Assembly (NCBI GenBank): GCA_910575035.1
Contig: CAJTDL010000008.1
Span: 124,001 to 188,000, forward strand
Source: Lachnospiraceae bacterium
GTDB taxonomy: Bacteria; Bacillota; Clostridia; Lachnospirales; Lachnospiraceae
Direction: 5' to 3'
DNA: 64,000 nt
In this document: positions 35,547-43,435 of the stretch, one piece after another
How positions within the stretch are numbered: position 1 is the stretch's first letter
Layout of the letters: each line of letters opens with the position of its first letter
The notes under the pieces: model-generated
The model's database searches: none
Seen by the model: the letters and a program-made list of their open reading frames with translations, nothing else
Told to the model about the DNA's origin: nothing
Position numbers and translations under genes: made by a program

Positions 35547-37745
35547 TTAAGTTTTTATAAAATATCCTAACCCCGTATAACGCTTCTGCTCACTGACATT
35601 TGCAATCATCCCCTGGAATGTCCTGTCATCCCCCACCAGGGTCACGCATTTCTTCGCCCTGGTAACTGCTGTATATAAAAGATTGCGGTTCATCAGCATA
35701 CGCGGCCCTGTCAAAAGCGGAATCACCACTGCCGGGTACTCGCTTCCCTGGGACTTATGGATGGTGACGGCATAAGCCAGCTCCAGCTCCTCTAACTGCT
35801 TCAGGGAATAATCCACCAGCCGCCCCTCGTCAAATTCCACGGTCATTGTCTCTGCATAGGAGTTGATCGTTTGGATAATCCCCATATCCCCATTAAAAAT
35901 GCCCATCCCTTTTTCTGCTGCAATGCCATATTTGCTTCGGACTTCCCATTCCAACTGGTAGTTGTTCTTGATCTGCATAACCTTGTCCCCCTCCCGGAAG
36001 ACCATGTCGTGGTATTCATGCTCTTTCTTATCCGAGGCTGGCGGGTTCAGGTACTGCTGTAAAATCCCATTCAGGCGCTCCACCCCCAAAAGCCCCTTGC
36101 GCATAGGCGTAAGCACCTGGATATCAAAGGGCGTAGCATCCACATACTTTGGAAGCTTCTGGCGGATCAGCTGGATGACCACACGGATGATCACATCTGC
36201 CTCAAACCGCTTCAGGAAAAAAAAATCCATGCTCTTATTATCCAAAGAAACCGGCTCGCCATGGTTGATCTTATGGGCATTCACAATAATATCGCTCTGG
36301 GCAGCCTGGCGGAATACCTTGGTAAGGCGCACCACATGGAACCGCTTTGAATAAATCATGTCACGCAGCACGCTTCCAGGGCCTACGCTGGGGAGTTGGT
36401 TCACATCCCCTACCAAAATCAGCCGGGTTCCTGGCAGGATGGCTTTCAGCAAATGGTACATCAGCGTAATATCCACCATAGACATTTCATCAATAATGAT
36501 CACATCTGTTTCCAGTGGATTGTCCTCATCACGCTCAAACCTGCCATTCCCCTCCATGCCGCCGTTCACCTCCAGCATCCGATGGATCGTCCTGGCTTCA
36601 AATCCCGTCGTCTCGCTCATCCGCTTCGCTGCCCGACCTGTTGGGGCGGCCAGGAAAATATCCAGGCCCTCCAATTCAAAATACCGGATAATCGTATTAA
36701 TGGTAGTAGTCTTTCCGGTGCCAGGCCCTCCAGTGATCACCATCAGCCCATTGGATGCCGCCTCCTTCACTGCCTCTGCCTGCAGTGCATCCAAAACCAT
36801 GCCCGTACTCTCCTCAATTTCTGCTATCTTCTTTTGGATTTCCGCCTCAGGAACCTCGTAGGAAATATCCAGCTGCTTCAGCATGGCGGCTGTATTCATT
36901 TCCATATAATAATAATGGGCCGCATAAACAAACTGGCCGCCCTCTGTGTCTTTCACTATGATTTTTTTATCAATGGCAAGATCCATATAGTATTTCTCAA
37001 TATGCTCCGGCACAACCCCCAGCAGCTCGCCTGCTTTCTGTCCCAGCAGCTCTGCCGGAAGGCAGGTATGCCCTTCTGATGCTGATCGGATCAATGCATA
37101 CAGAATACCGCTTCGGATCCGAAAATCCGAATCCGCCTGGATCCCAATCCTGGAAGCGATCTCATCCGCCACTTTAAAACCTATCCCCTGGATGTCTTCT
37201 GCCAGGCGATAGGGATTTTCCTTCAGGATCCCATACAACCTCTGCCCATATGCCTGGTAGATCTTAATCCCCAAAGACTGTGAAATCCCATACTGCTGCA
37301 AAAAGATCATTGCCTGCCTCATTTCCTGCTTGCCAATGACCTGATCTGCAATATCCATGGCTTTTTTCTTGCTGATGCCTTTCACCTCTGCCAACCGCTC
37401 TGGCTCTTCCTCTATGACCCGAAAGGTATTTTCCTGGAACCTCCGGACAATACGGGATGCCAATGCCGCGCCCACGCCTTTGATGGCTCCAGACCCCAAA
37501 TACCGCTCCATGGAGACAGTATCCTCCGGTGGCTTCACCTGAAAGGACTCCATCTTAAACTGCTTGCCATAGGAAGGGTGCGTGGCATATTCCCCGGTCA
37601 GGGAAAGGCTTTCACCCTCCCCTACGCCATGGAAAAACCCCACACAGGTAACCTCATCCTCCCCACAGACTAAATCAAGCACTGTATACCCATTTTCCGG
37701 ATTCTGGAACACAATGTGCCCCACAAACCCTGCTAACGTGTCCAC
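35547..37745 (-). CDS. recD2: RecD2-type 5'-3' DNA helicase
   Basis: This 732-residue SF1B helicase acts in DNA repair and fork protection in bacteria without RecBC association. It has an N-terminal OB-like region, tandem HhH motifs (about 90-205), Walker A GGPGTGKTT at 339-347, Walker B VIIIDEM (Asp419, Glu420), and a C-terminal UvrD-like block with AVTIHKSQGSEYP and NLLYTAVTRAK. Translation starts at GTG 37745, only 4 nt past the flgJ-like stop, so it is coupled to the flagellar genes. Length is normal. Confidence 0.95.
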   Translation of the reverse strand: MDTLAGFVGHIVFQNPENGYTVLDLVCGEDEVTCVGFFHGVGEGESLSLTGEYATHPSYGKQFKMESFQVKPPEDTVSMERYLGSGAIKGVGAALASRIVRRFQENTFRVIEEEPERLAEVKGISKKKAMDIADQVIGKQEMRQAMIFLQQYGISQSLGIKIYQAYGQRLYGILKENPYRLAEDIQGIGFKVADEIASRIGIQADSDFRIRSGILYALIRSASEGHTCLPAELLGQKAGELLGVVPEHIEKYYMDLAIDKKIIVKDTEGGQFVYAAHYYYMEMNTAAMLKQLDISYEVPEAEIQKKIAEIEESTGMVLDALQAEAVKEAASNGLMVITGGPGTGKTTTINTIIRYFELEGLDIFLAAPTGRAAKRMSETTGFEARTIHRMLEVNGGMEGNGRFERDEDNPLETDVIIIDEMSMVDITLMYHLLKAILPGTRLILVGDVNQLPSVGPGSVLRDMIYSKRFHVVRLTKVFRQAAQSDIIVNAHKINHGEPVSLDNKSMDFFFLKRFEADVIIRVVIQLIRQKLPKYVDATPFDIQVLTPMRKGLLGVERLNGILQQYLNPPASDKKEHEYHDMVFREGDKVMQIKNNYQLEWEVRSKYGIAAEKGMGIFNGDMGIIQTINSYAETMTVEFDEGRLVDYSLKQLEELELAYAVTIHKSQGSEYPAVVIPLLTGPRMLMNRNLLYTAVTRAKKCVTLVGDDRTFQGMIANVSEQKRYTGLGYFIKT

Positions 37746-37749
37746 TGCT

Positions 37750-38109
37750 TTATTCCAAACCGTAATTGCGCTTCATCTGCTCATACAGCATCTGCGCAAT
37801 CCCCAGCCCGCCAGATTCTGTAGACTGCTCCGCAAAGCTCTGTGTCATCTGCTCTTTATAGTAATCCTGAAGCTGCTTGGTAGAAGAAGACATCTCCTGG
37901 CTGGATTCCGGCACCATCTTCTGCATCGCCTTAAACATCTGCTCCACAAAATAGGACTCAAAATCCTTACACACAGACATCAATTCATCATCTGTAGCCT
38001 TGGACAGGTCTGAATTGAGCGTCTCTTCCAGCTTCCCGGTAGTCGCCGTATCCATATTGTAATTGCTGTAACTGCTGTATGGATTAATTCCATCTAAACT
38101 AAGACTCAT
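37750..38109 (-). CDS. flgJ: FlgJ N-terminal-type rod-binding protein
   Basis: This 119-residue protein corresponds to the rod-binding domain of FlgJ (about 55-105: DFESYFVEQMFKAMQKMVP, then the YYKEQMTQSFAEQ helix and GGLGIAQMLYEQM). The peptidoglycan hydrolase part of proteobacterial FlgJ is absent, as is usual in Firmicutes. It probably caps or guides rod assembly. ATG 38109 has AGAGGG upstream. It follows the two rod genes. Confidence 0.9.
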   Translation of the reverse strand: MSLSLDGINPYSSYSNYNMDTATTGKLEETLNSDLSKATDDELMSVCKDFESYFVEQMFKAMQKMVPESSQEMSSSTKQLQDYYKEQMTQSFAEQSTESGGLGIAQMLYEQMKRNYGLE

Positions 38110-38190
38110 CTATATCCCTCTTTTCTTCTAATGCGACAATGTCATTTTTCAGGCATAACTGCCAGGGTATCTAACGTATCTGCACTAACC

Positions 38191-39009
38191 TTACCGCTTC
38201 AGCTGGTTTGCCTGCCCCAGCATATCGTCGGAAGCCTGGATTGCCTTGGAGTTCATCTCATATGCCCTCTGAGCCACAATCAGGTTCACCATTTCATCTG
38301 CCACCTGTACATTAGACCCTTCCAAATACCCGCTACGGATTACGCTCTGTACCAGATTTGGGTTCTGGGCCTCACTGATTGCCTCCCCTGAGGCATCTGT
38401 CACCTGTAGCAGGCTATTGGACAGTTTCTCCAATCCAGACGGATTGCTGAACTGGTACATCCCAAAGGACGCGTTCAGATCCACATAATTCCCCTGGGGA
38501 TCCAAATACCCAAAAGCCCCTTCCTCTGTGACAGCCAAACGAGTGGTGCTCACATCACCTGGGATCCGGATGGGGTTTCCGTTGGTGTCCAGCACAGGGT
38601 ACCCTTCTGAGGTTACCAAAGTCTTATACCCATCTGCTTCCATGCTCAGCTTAAAGTCCCCTTTGCGGGTATAGTATGTATTCCCATCTGCCGCACGGAC
38701 TGCAAAAAACCCGTCTCCATTGATTGCGAATGCTGTGTCGCTCTCGCTTTCCAACATAGGACCCTGCCCAAAATAAGACGTAATGGATGCAACCCTGGTG
38801 CCTAAGCCAACCTGCGCGTCAATGGGCTTTTGTTCCCCATTGGCTGTAGTGGTCCTTGTCTGAAGCGTTTGGTAAAGCAGGGACTTAAACTCTGCCTTTT
38901 CAGTCTTATATCCATTGGTGTTAACGTTTGCCAGGTTATGCGCAATACTGTCCACTGCTGTCTGCTGGGCAATCATGCCGGACGCTGCCGACCACAATGC
39001 TCTCATCAT
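38191..39009 (-). CDS. flgG: Flagellar basal-body rod protein (FlgG/FlhP type)
   Basis: This 272-residue rod component has the N-terminal motif LWSAASGMIAQQTAVDSIAHNLANVNT and a C-terminal helix (VNLIVAQRAYEMNSKAIQ) that form the axial coiled core, with DGFFAV in the middle. It is built into the flagellar rod through the type III export apparatus. ATG 39009 has AAGGAG upstream. Together with the preceding gene it matches the FlhO/FlhP pair downstream of mbl in Bacillus. Confidence 0.94.
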   Translation of the reverse strand: MMRALWSAASGMIAQQTAVDSIAHNLANVNTNGYKTEKAEFKSLLYQTLQTRTTTANGEQKPIDAQVGLGTRVASITSYFGQGPMLESESDTAFAINGDGFFAVRAADGNTYYTRKGDFKLSMEADGYKTLVTSEGYPVLDTNGNPIRIPGDVSTTRLAVTEEGAFGYLDPQGNYVDLNASFGMYQFSNPSGLEKLSNSLLQVTDASGEAISEAQNPNLVQSVIRSGYLEGSNVQVADEMVNLIVAQRAYEMNSKAIQASDDMLGQANQLKR

Positions 39010-39026
39010 ATTACTACAGCTCCTTC

Positions 39027-39827
39027 CTATACCTTGCCGATATTATTCACGGCCTTATCAAGTGTCTCATCAATTGTCTGGATAATCTTCTGGTTGGACT
39101 CATAAGCCCTGGAAATAGTAATCATTTCCACCATCTCGGAAATTACGTTTACATTTGACATTTCCAGCGTGCCCTGCACCACTCTGGCATTTGCCTCCTG
39201 GCGCTGCCCGCCTTCTACAAGGTCATACATATTTTCGCCGTATTTTGACAAGTAATTGTAATCTGCAAAATCCACGACGCCTATTTCCCCTACCTGTACA
39301 TCATTCTGGTAAATAACGCCATTTTCATCCACCACAATCTTCACATTGGGATCTACCCGTATGTACCCGGCCTCACCAGGAGTGCCCGCCTGTGCCGCTG
39401 CTGGGTTCAATACAAAATCCCCATCCTTCGTCATCAGGTAACCATCCCGGCTGACAGTAAATGCGCCGTCCCTGGTGTATTTTACAGAAGCCTCCCCATT
39501 CTTGCTGGCAAAGGAAACTGCAAAAAAGCCGTCTCCATCCAATGCGATATCATAAACATTGTCTGTAACCCGAAAAGCTCCCTGGCCAAAATCTGTGTAG
39601 CATTCCCCTACCTTAACGCCTAATGACATATCCCCAAGCCTTTTGTGCATGCCATATTCTGATGTGTCCTTGATCTTGATCGCCAAGGTCTCATCAAAGG
39701 ACTGGGAAGTGGAACCCTCCTTTTTAAATCCATTGGTGGCAGAATTGGCAAGGTTGTTGGTTAGAACATCCAAGCGATTCTGCTGGTTAATCATGCCTGT
39801 ATAGGCAGTGTACAATCCTTTTACCAT
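39027..39827 (-). CDS. flgF: Flagellar rod protein (FlgF/FlhO type)
   Basis: This 266-residue paralogue of the next gene has NRLDVLTNNLANSATNGFK at the N-terminus and VEMITISRAYESNQKIIQT at the C-terminus. The frame begins 45 codons earlier (39962), but those codons lack rod-protein character; ATG 39827 has AAGGAG 9 nt upstream and begins right at the conserved MVKGLYTAYTGM. It lies 185 nt downstream of mbl and 17 nt before flgG. Confidence 0.93.
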   Translation of the reverse strand: MVKGLYTAYTGMINQQNRLDVLTNNLANSATNGFKKEGSTSQSFDETLAIKIKDTSEYGMHKRLGDMSLGVKVGECYTDFGQGAFRVTDNVYDIALDGDGFFAVSFASKNGEASVKYTRDGAFTVSRDGYLMTKDGDFVLNPAAAQAGTPGEAGYIRVDPNVKIVVDENGVIYQNDVQVGEIGVVDFADYNYLSKYGENMYDLVEGGQRQEANARVVQGTLEMSNVNVISEMVEMITISRAYESNQKIIQTIDETLDKAVNNIGKV

Positions 39828-40012
39828 ATTGACTGCTCCTTTTTCTTCCTGTCTGTGCCGTCTGGCTCCTGCCAGCCTGCGGCAGGCAGATGTGTCCCCC
39901 TCTGAATGCCTGCATCCATCCCACAGCAGCGGAATGGACTGTGGACGGGGGTGATTCCCCACATTTTCGCTGCCTGCACCCGAAAATGCAGTGCCTTACT
40001 ATTTTATATCGG

Positions 40013-41002
40013 CTACTCTTCCCTTTTCCCTGATAAAAATTCTACATATTTTCCTGTGCCAATTGCAACGCAGGTCATAGGCTCTTCTGCTGTCATGGTA
40101 TTAATTCCCGTACGGTCCTCGATCAGTTCTTCCAGCCCCCGGAGCAATGCGCCGCCGCCTGTCAGAATAATCCCACGGTCCGCCACGTCTGCTGCCAGCT
40201 CTGGCGGCGTCTTCTCTAAAACGCTGTGCACAGCCTCTACGATCTGCAGGGTATTTTCCCGCAAGGCTTCCTCTGTCTCCTCAGAAGATACAGATACCGT
40301 CTTGGGAAGGCCTGTCACCAGGTTCCTGCCCCGGACGTCCATGGTATCATTCTGTGCCAGCGGGAAGCAGGTCCCTATTTTAATCTTGATATCCTCTGCA
40401 GTCCTTTCACCAATCAACAGGTTGTGTTTCTTCCTCATATAACGCACGATGGCTTCATCGAAATCATCCCCAGCAATCTTAATGGAAGTGCTTACTACGG
40501 TCCCGCCCAGGGAAATCACCGCAATATCCGCTGTACCGCCGCCAATGTCCACAATCATATTGCCGCAAGGCTTGGCAATATCCACGCCTGCGCCAATGGC
40601 TGCGGCGATAGGCTCTTCTATAATAGAAACCTCCCTGGCGCCTGCCTGATATGTGGCGTCTTCTACGGCCTTCTTCTCCACCTCGGTGACGCCGCTGGGA
40701 ACACATACGCTGATCCTTGGCTTGCGGAAGCTCTTTTTGCCCAGGGCTTTCTGGATAAAGTATTTTAACATTTTCTCTGTTACGGTATAATCAGAGATCA
40801 CGCCCTGGCGCAAGGGCCTTACGGCAACGATGTTGCCAGGAGTCCTTCCTAACATCAGCCGGGCTTCTTCGCCGATTGCCTTTATCTTATTCGTATCTCT
40901 GTCAAAAGCAACAACGGAGGGCTCCTTTAATACAACACCCTTTCCTTTGATATACACTAGAATACTAGCTGTTCCTAAATCAATTCCAATATCTGTGGCC
41001 AT
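40013..41002 (-). CDS. mbl: MreB/Mbl actin-like cell-shape protein
   Basis: This 329-residue bacterial actin guides lateral wall synthesis. It shows GIDLGTASILVYIKGKG (phosphate 1), EEPIAAAIGAG, VDIGGGTADIAVIS (phosphate 2) and LTGGGALLRGL (adenosine site). The order mbl, then two rod proteins, is that of Bacillus mbl-flhO-flhP, which favours Mbl over MreB; no mreC or mreD is adjacent. The promoter at 41074-41101 lies about 70 nt upstream, and the gene heads a unit reaching yvyF. A small CATTTTCG/CGAAAATG hairpin (39962-39988) follows it without a U-tract. Confidence 0.93.
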   Translation of the reverse strand: MATDIGIDLGTASILVYIKGKGVVLKEPSVVAFDRDTNKIKAIGEEARLMLGRTPGNIVAVRPLRQGVISDYTVTEKMLKYFIQKALGKKSFRKPRISVCVPSGVTEVEKKAVEDATYQAGAREVSIIEEPIAAAIGAGVDIAKPCGNMIVDIGGGTADIAVISLGGTVVSTSIKIAGDDFDEAIVRYMRKKHNLLIGERTAEDIKIKIGTCFPLAQNDTMDVRGRNLVTGLPKTVSVSSEETEEALRENTLQIVEAVHSVLEKTPPELAADVADRGIILTGGGALLRGLEELIEDRTGINTMTAEEPMTCVAIGTGKYVEFLSGKREE

Positions 41003-41073
41003 ATGACTGTCCCCTTTCGTTCTCTATGTGAACACACTTCAACATGATATTCTATTTTTCCATACATAGATAC

Positions 41074-41101
41074 ATTATATACAATCATGAGAGATTTTCA
41101 A
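41074..41101 (-). promoter_or_regulatory. Sigma-A promoter of the mbl-flagellar-recD2-comFC-yvyF unit
   Basis: Minus strand TTGAAA (41096-41101), 16-nt spacer, TATAAT (41074-41079). The leader to mbl is about 65 nt, with AGGGGA as the ribosome site. Confidence 0.75.
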
Positions 41102-41289
41102 AGCCTTTTTTTCCAAATTATGAAAAAACGTGCATTCTTAACTTTTTTCATAGGCATACGTTAAAAAAGTTTATGGATTTTTTATATTTTTTTAAAACTT
41201 TTTGGACTTTTCTCACAGGATTATCACATTTCGTAGGTATACTCTAACATGTACTAGCTAATAAGCTAATATAATTTTTCATAACTCAT

Positions 41290-41362
41290 GCTTCCTGGAT
41301 TCCTAGAATCCAGGAGGTACTCCCCGTAGATTTTTGGCCATCCACAAGGATGGCCGCTTTTT
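41290..41362 (+). ncRNA. Candidate 3' end of a plus-strand small RNA
   Basis: A perfect 9-bp hairpin CCTGGATTC/GAATCCAGG (41294-41314) is followed by a C-rich stretch (CTCCCCG) and by the hairpin GGCCATCC/GGATGGCC (41336-41355) with a U-tract GCTTTTTATT (41356-41365). The U-tract is on the plus strand only, although both neighbouring genes are on the minus strand. A plus-strand transcript therefore seems to end here. The 5' end is unknown; a TATAAT-like element near 41268 has no clear -35. Confidence 0.4.
41336..41362 (+). terminator. Intrinsic terminator on the plus strand
   Basis: 8-bp GC-rich stem GGCCATCC/GGATGGCC with ACAA loop and five Us (41358-41362). On the minus strand the hairpin is followed by AAAAATC, so it cannot work as the aminopeptidase terminator in the usual way. 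Confidence 0.7.
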
Positions 41363-41379
41363 ATTGCAGAAGCTTTTCC

Positions 41380-43170
41380 TTATATTGCCCTGGTATATTC
41401 AGCAAGCCAGGCAGCTTCTTCTTCTGTTAAGAAAGGCGAGAGCTTTTCATAGACAGTTTTGTGGTAATGATTAAGGAGGGCACGTTCTTTGGCCGTCATT
41501 TCTTCTGGGAGGATGGCGTCCAGGTCAATGGGGGCGTAGGTAATGGCCTCAAATTCCATAAATTGCCCATACTCGTTTTTGACGGACTTCTTGCAAAGGA
41601 GCTCGTTCTCGGTGCGTATGCCGTATTTGCCCTCCAGGTACAGGCCAGGCTCGTCGGTGGTAACCATGCCTTCCTCCAGGATGCAGCTGTCGTTTCGCTC
41701 AGGCACCATTTTCCAGCGGAAACCGTTGGGTCCTTCGTGGACATTTAAGAGGTAGCCAATGCCATGGCCAGTGCCGCATTTGTAGTCCAGGGACAGATCC
41801 CACAGGGGCCCCCGGGAGAGGATGTCCAGGTTGAGGCCGCTGCAGCCGTAGAGGAATCTGGCGGCAGCCAGGTTCAGGTTAGAGCGGCAGACGGTGGTGA
41901 AATGGAATTTTTCTTCTGTGGTCAGGGAGCCCAGGGCTATGGTCCTGGTAATATCCGTACTTCCATCCAGATAGTGGCCGCCGGAATCTACCAGGAGGAA
42001 CCCCTGGGGCTCTAAAGGGGCATTGGAATCCGGGGTGGCGGTATAATGCATCATGGCGGCGTTTGCGCCATAAGCGCTGATGGTGTCAAAACTCAGGCCT
42101 ACGAACAGATCTTGGGCGCGGCGGCAGCTTTCCAGGTAATCAGATGCTGAAATTTCTGTAATTTCTATTTTGCCAATGTTGGTTTTCAGCCAGTACATAA
42201 ATTTGGTAAAGGCCACGCCGTCTTTGACGTGGGCGTTGCGGATATTAGAAATCTCCGTTTCGTTTTTTATGGACTTCATCCATTCGGTTGGGTTGGGAGC
42301 CTGGATGGTTTTTACGCCCTTAGGCAGACTGTGTAAAATGCGGTAGTTGACGATTGCCTGATCCAGAAGGACAGCCTCACCCTCTGGGATCTGGGCTGCA
42401 TAATCATAAATTGCCTCATAAGGGCGCAGGGTGATATTATTTTGGCAGCAGTAATCCCTTAGGGAGCCATCCAAGGCCTCCTCATGGACGAACCAGAAGC
42501 TTTCCTCCATGGTGACAGCGGCAAAGGACAGTGCCACTGGCACATGGGGGATGTCGTCTCCGCGGATATTGAAAAGCCAGGCGATATCATATAAGGACGT
42601 CAGGATATGGATGCTGGCGTTTTGTTCCTTCATTTTTTCCCGAAGCCTTTGCTGTTTGCCCTGGGTGCTTTCTCCGGCATAAAGCCCCTCCAGGATATAG
42701 GCCGGGCGCTTGGGAAGATCCGGGCGGCCTTTCCAGATTAAGCCTACAAGGTCCTGGCCGGCCTGGATGGTTCCCTGCTTGTCCAGAGCGATTTTTTCAT
42801 AGGCAGAGCCATCCTTGGCATTGACCACGCGGCCGTCAAAGCCCAAGCAGCCGCCTTCCTTAAGGTTCTGCACGATATATTCCTGGACAGTGGGTACGCC
42901 CTCTTCCCCCATGGGGTACAGAGTGACAGGGGTGTTGGACAGTTCCTTCTTTGCCTGGATGAAATAGCGGCCGTCTGTCCAAAGACCCGCTTCTTCTAAG
43001 GTAATGACTGCTGTTCCAGCGGAACCGGTAAAGCCTGTGATGTATTTTCTGGCTTTGAAATAATCACCCACATATTCTGATTCATGGAAATCGGAAGTGG
43101 GCACAATGTACATATCAATGTTTCTTTGGCGCATCTCTTTTCTGAGTGCATCTATTCTTTTTGCTATCAT
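41380..43170 (-). CDS. pepP: Xaa-Pro aminopeptidase (M24B)
   Basis: This 596-residue protein is the long three-domain form of aminopeptidase P: two creatinase-type N-terminal domains (about 1-300) and a C-terminal pita-bread catalytic domain. The metal ligands are visible: Asp in LLVDSGGHYLDGSTDIT (two Asp), His in GTGHGIG, Glu in TTDEPGLY and Glu in RTENELL. It removes N-terminal residues before proline in the cytoplasm. AAGGAGG precedes ATG 43170, and a promoter lies at 43237-43265. It appears to be a single-gene unit. Confidence 0.95.
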   Translation of the reverse strand: MIAKRIDALRKEMRQRNIDMYIVPTSDFHESEYVGDYFKARKYITGFTGSAGTAVITLEEAGLWTDGRYFIQAKKELSNTPVTLYPMGEEGVPTVQEYIVQNLKEGGCLGFDGRVVNAKDGSAYEKIALDKQGTIQAGQDLVGLIWKGRPDLPKRPAYILEGLYAGESTQGKQQRLREKMKEQNASIHILTSLYDIAWLFNIRGDDIPHVPVALSFAAVTMEESFWFVHEEALDGSLRDYCCQNNITLRPYEAIYDYAAQIPEGEAVLLDQAIVNYRILHSLPKGVKTIQAPNPTEWMKSIKNETEISNIRNAHVKDGVAFTKFMYWLKTNIGKIEITEISASDYLESCRRAQDLFVGLSFDTISAYGANAAMMHYTATPDSNAPLEPQGFLLVDSGGHYLDGSTDITRTIALGSLTTEEKFHFTTVCRSNLNLAAARFLYGCSGLNLDILSRGPLWDLSLDYKCGTGHGIGYLLNVHEGPNGFRWKMVPERNDSCILEEGMVTTDEPGLYLEGKYGIRTENELLCKKSVKNEYGQFMEFEAITYAPIDLDAILPEEMTAKERALLNHYHKTVYEKLSPFLTEEEAAWLAEYTRAI

Positions 43171-43236
43171 GGGATCCTCCTTTTTTTAGCGCCAGTAATT
43201 ATCAGGTATTTTCACAGGCGCTTTTCTATCCTGTCT

Positions 43237-43265
43237 ATTATAACTCTGCATTTGGAAAAACACAA
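43237..43265 (-). promoter_or_regulatory. Promoter of the aminopeptidase gene
   Basis: Minus strand TTGTGT (43260-43265), 17-nt spacer and perfect TATAAT (43237-43242), about 65 nt before the start codon. Confidence 0.6.
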
Positions 43266-43382
43266 CGGCATCCTATGTATGCAGATAGCAACAGCATAAC
43301 AATAAATGATTGGATTTATGAAGTTTCTTAAATATATCAATGCCTCATTTACTTAGGGCATTGTAAATATATAAAAATATCA

Positions 43383-43413
43383 GCCTGCCGCAGGGGAATT
43401 TCCCACGGCAGGC
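43383..43413 (-). terminator. Terminator of the GH51 gene
   Basis: GCCTGCCG (43383-43390) pairs with CGGCAGGC (43406-43413); the loop extends the stem with GGGAA/TTCCC. On the minus strand it is followed by GATATTTTTATATATTT and lies about 25 nt after the stop at 43436. Confidence 0.85.
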
Positions 43414-43435
43414 CTGATTTCTCACTTCGCAAATG

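Larger units (their letters stand above)
41003..41379. other. Intergenic region with mbl promoter and plus-strand hairpins
   Basis: This 377-bp AT-rich gap holds the mbl promoter, a 9-bp dyad AACTTTTTT/AAAAAAGTT (41140-41171), and on the right two hairpins of which the second is a plus-strand terminator. No protein gene is seen. The plus-strand frame at 41044-41247 is Phe-rich low-complexity translation of AT-rich DNA. Confidence 0.6.

Noticed and set aside
41336-41362. Terminator of pepP
   Set aside because: The U-tract is on the plus strand only; in the pepP direction the stem is followed by A residues.
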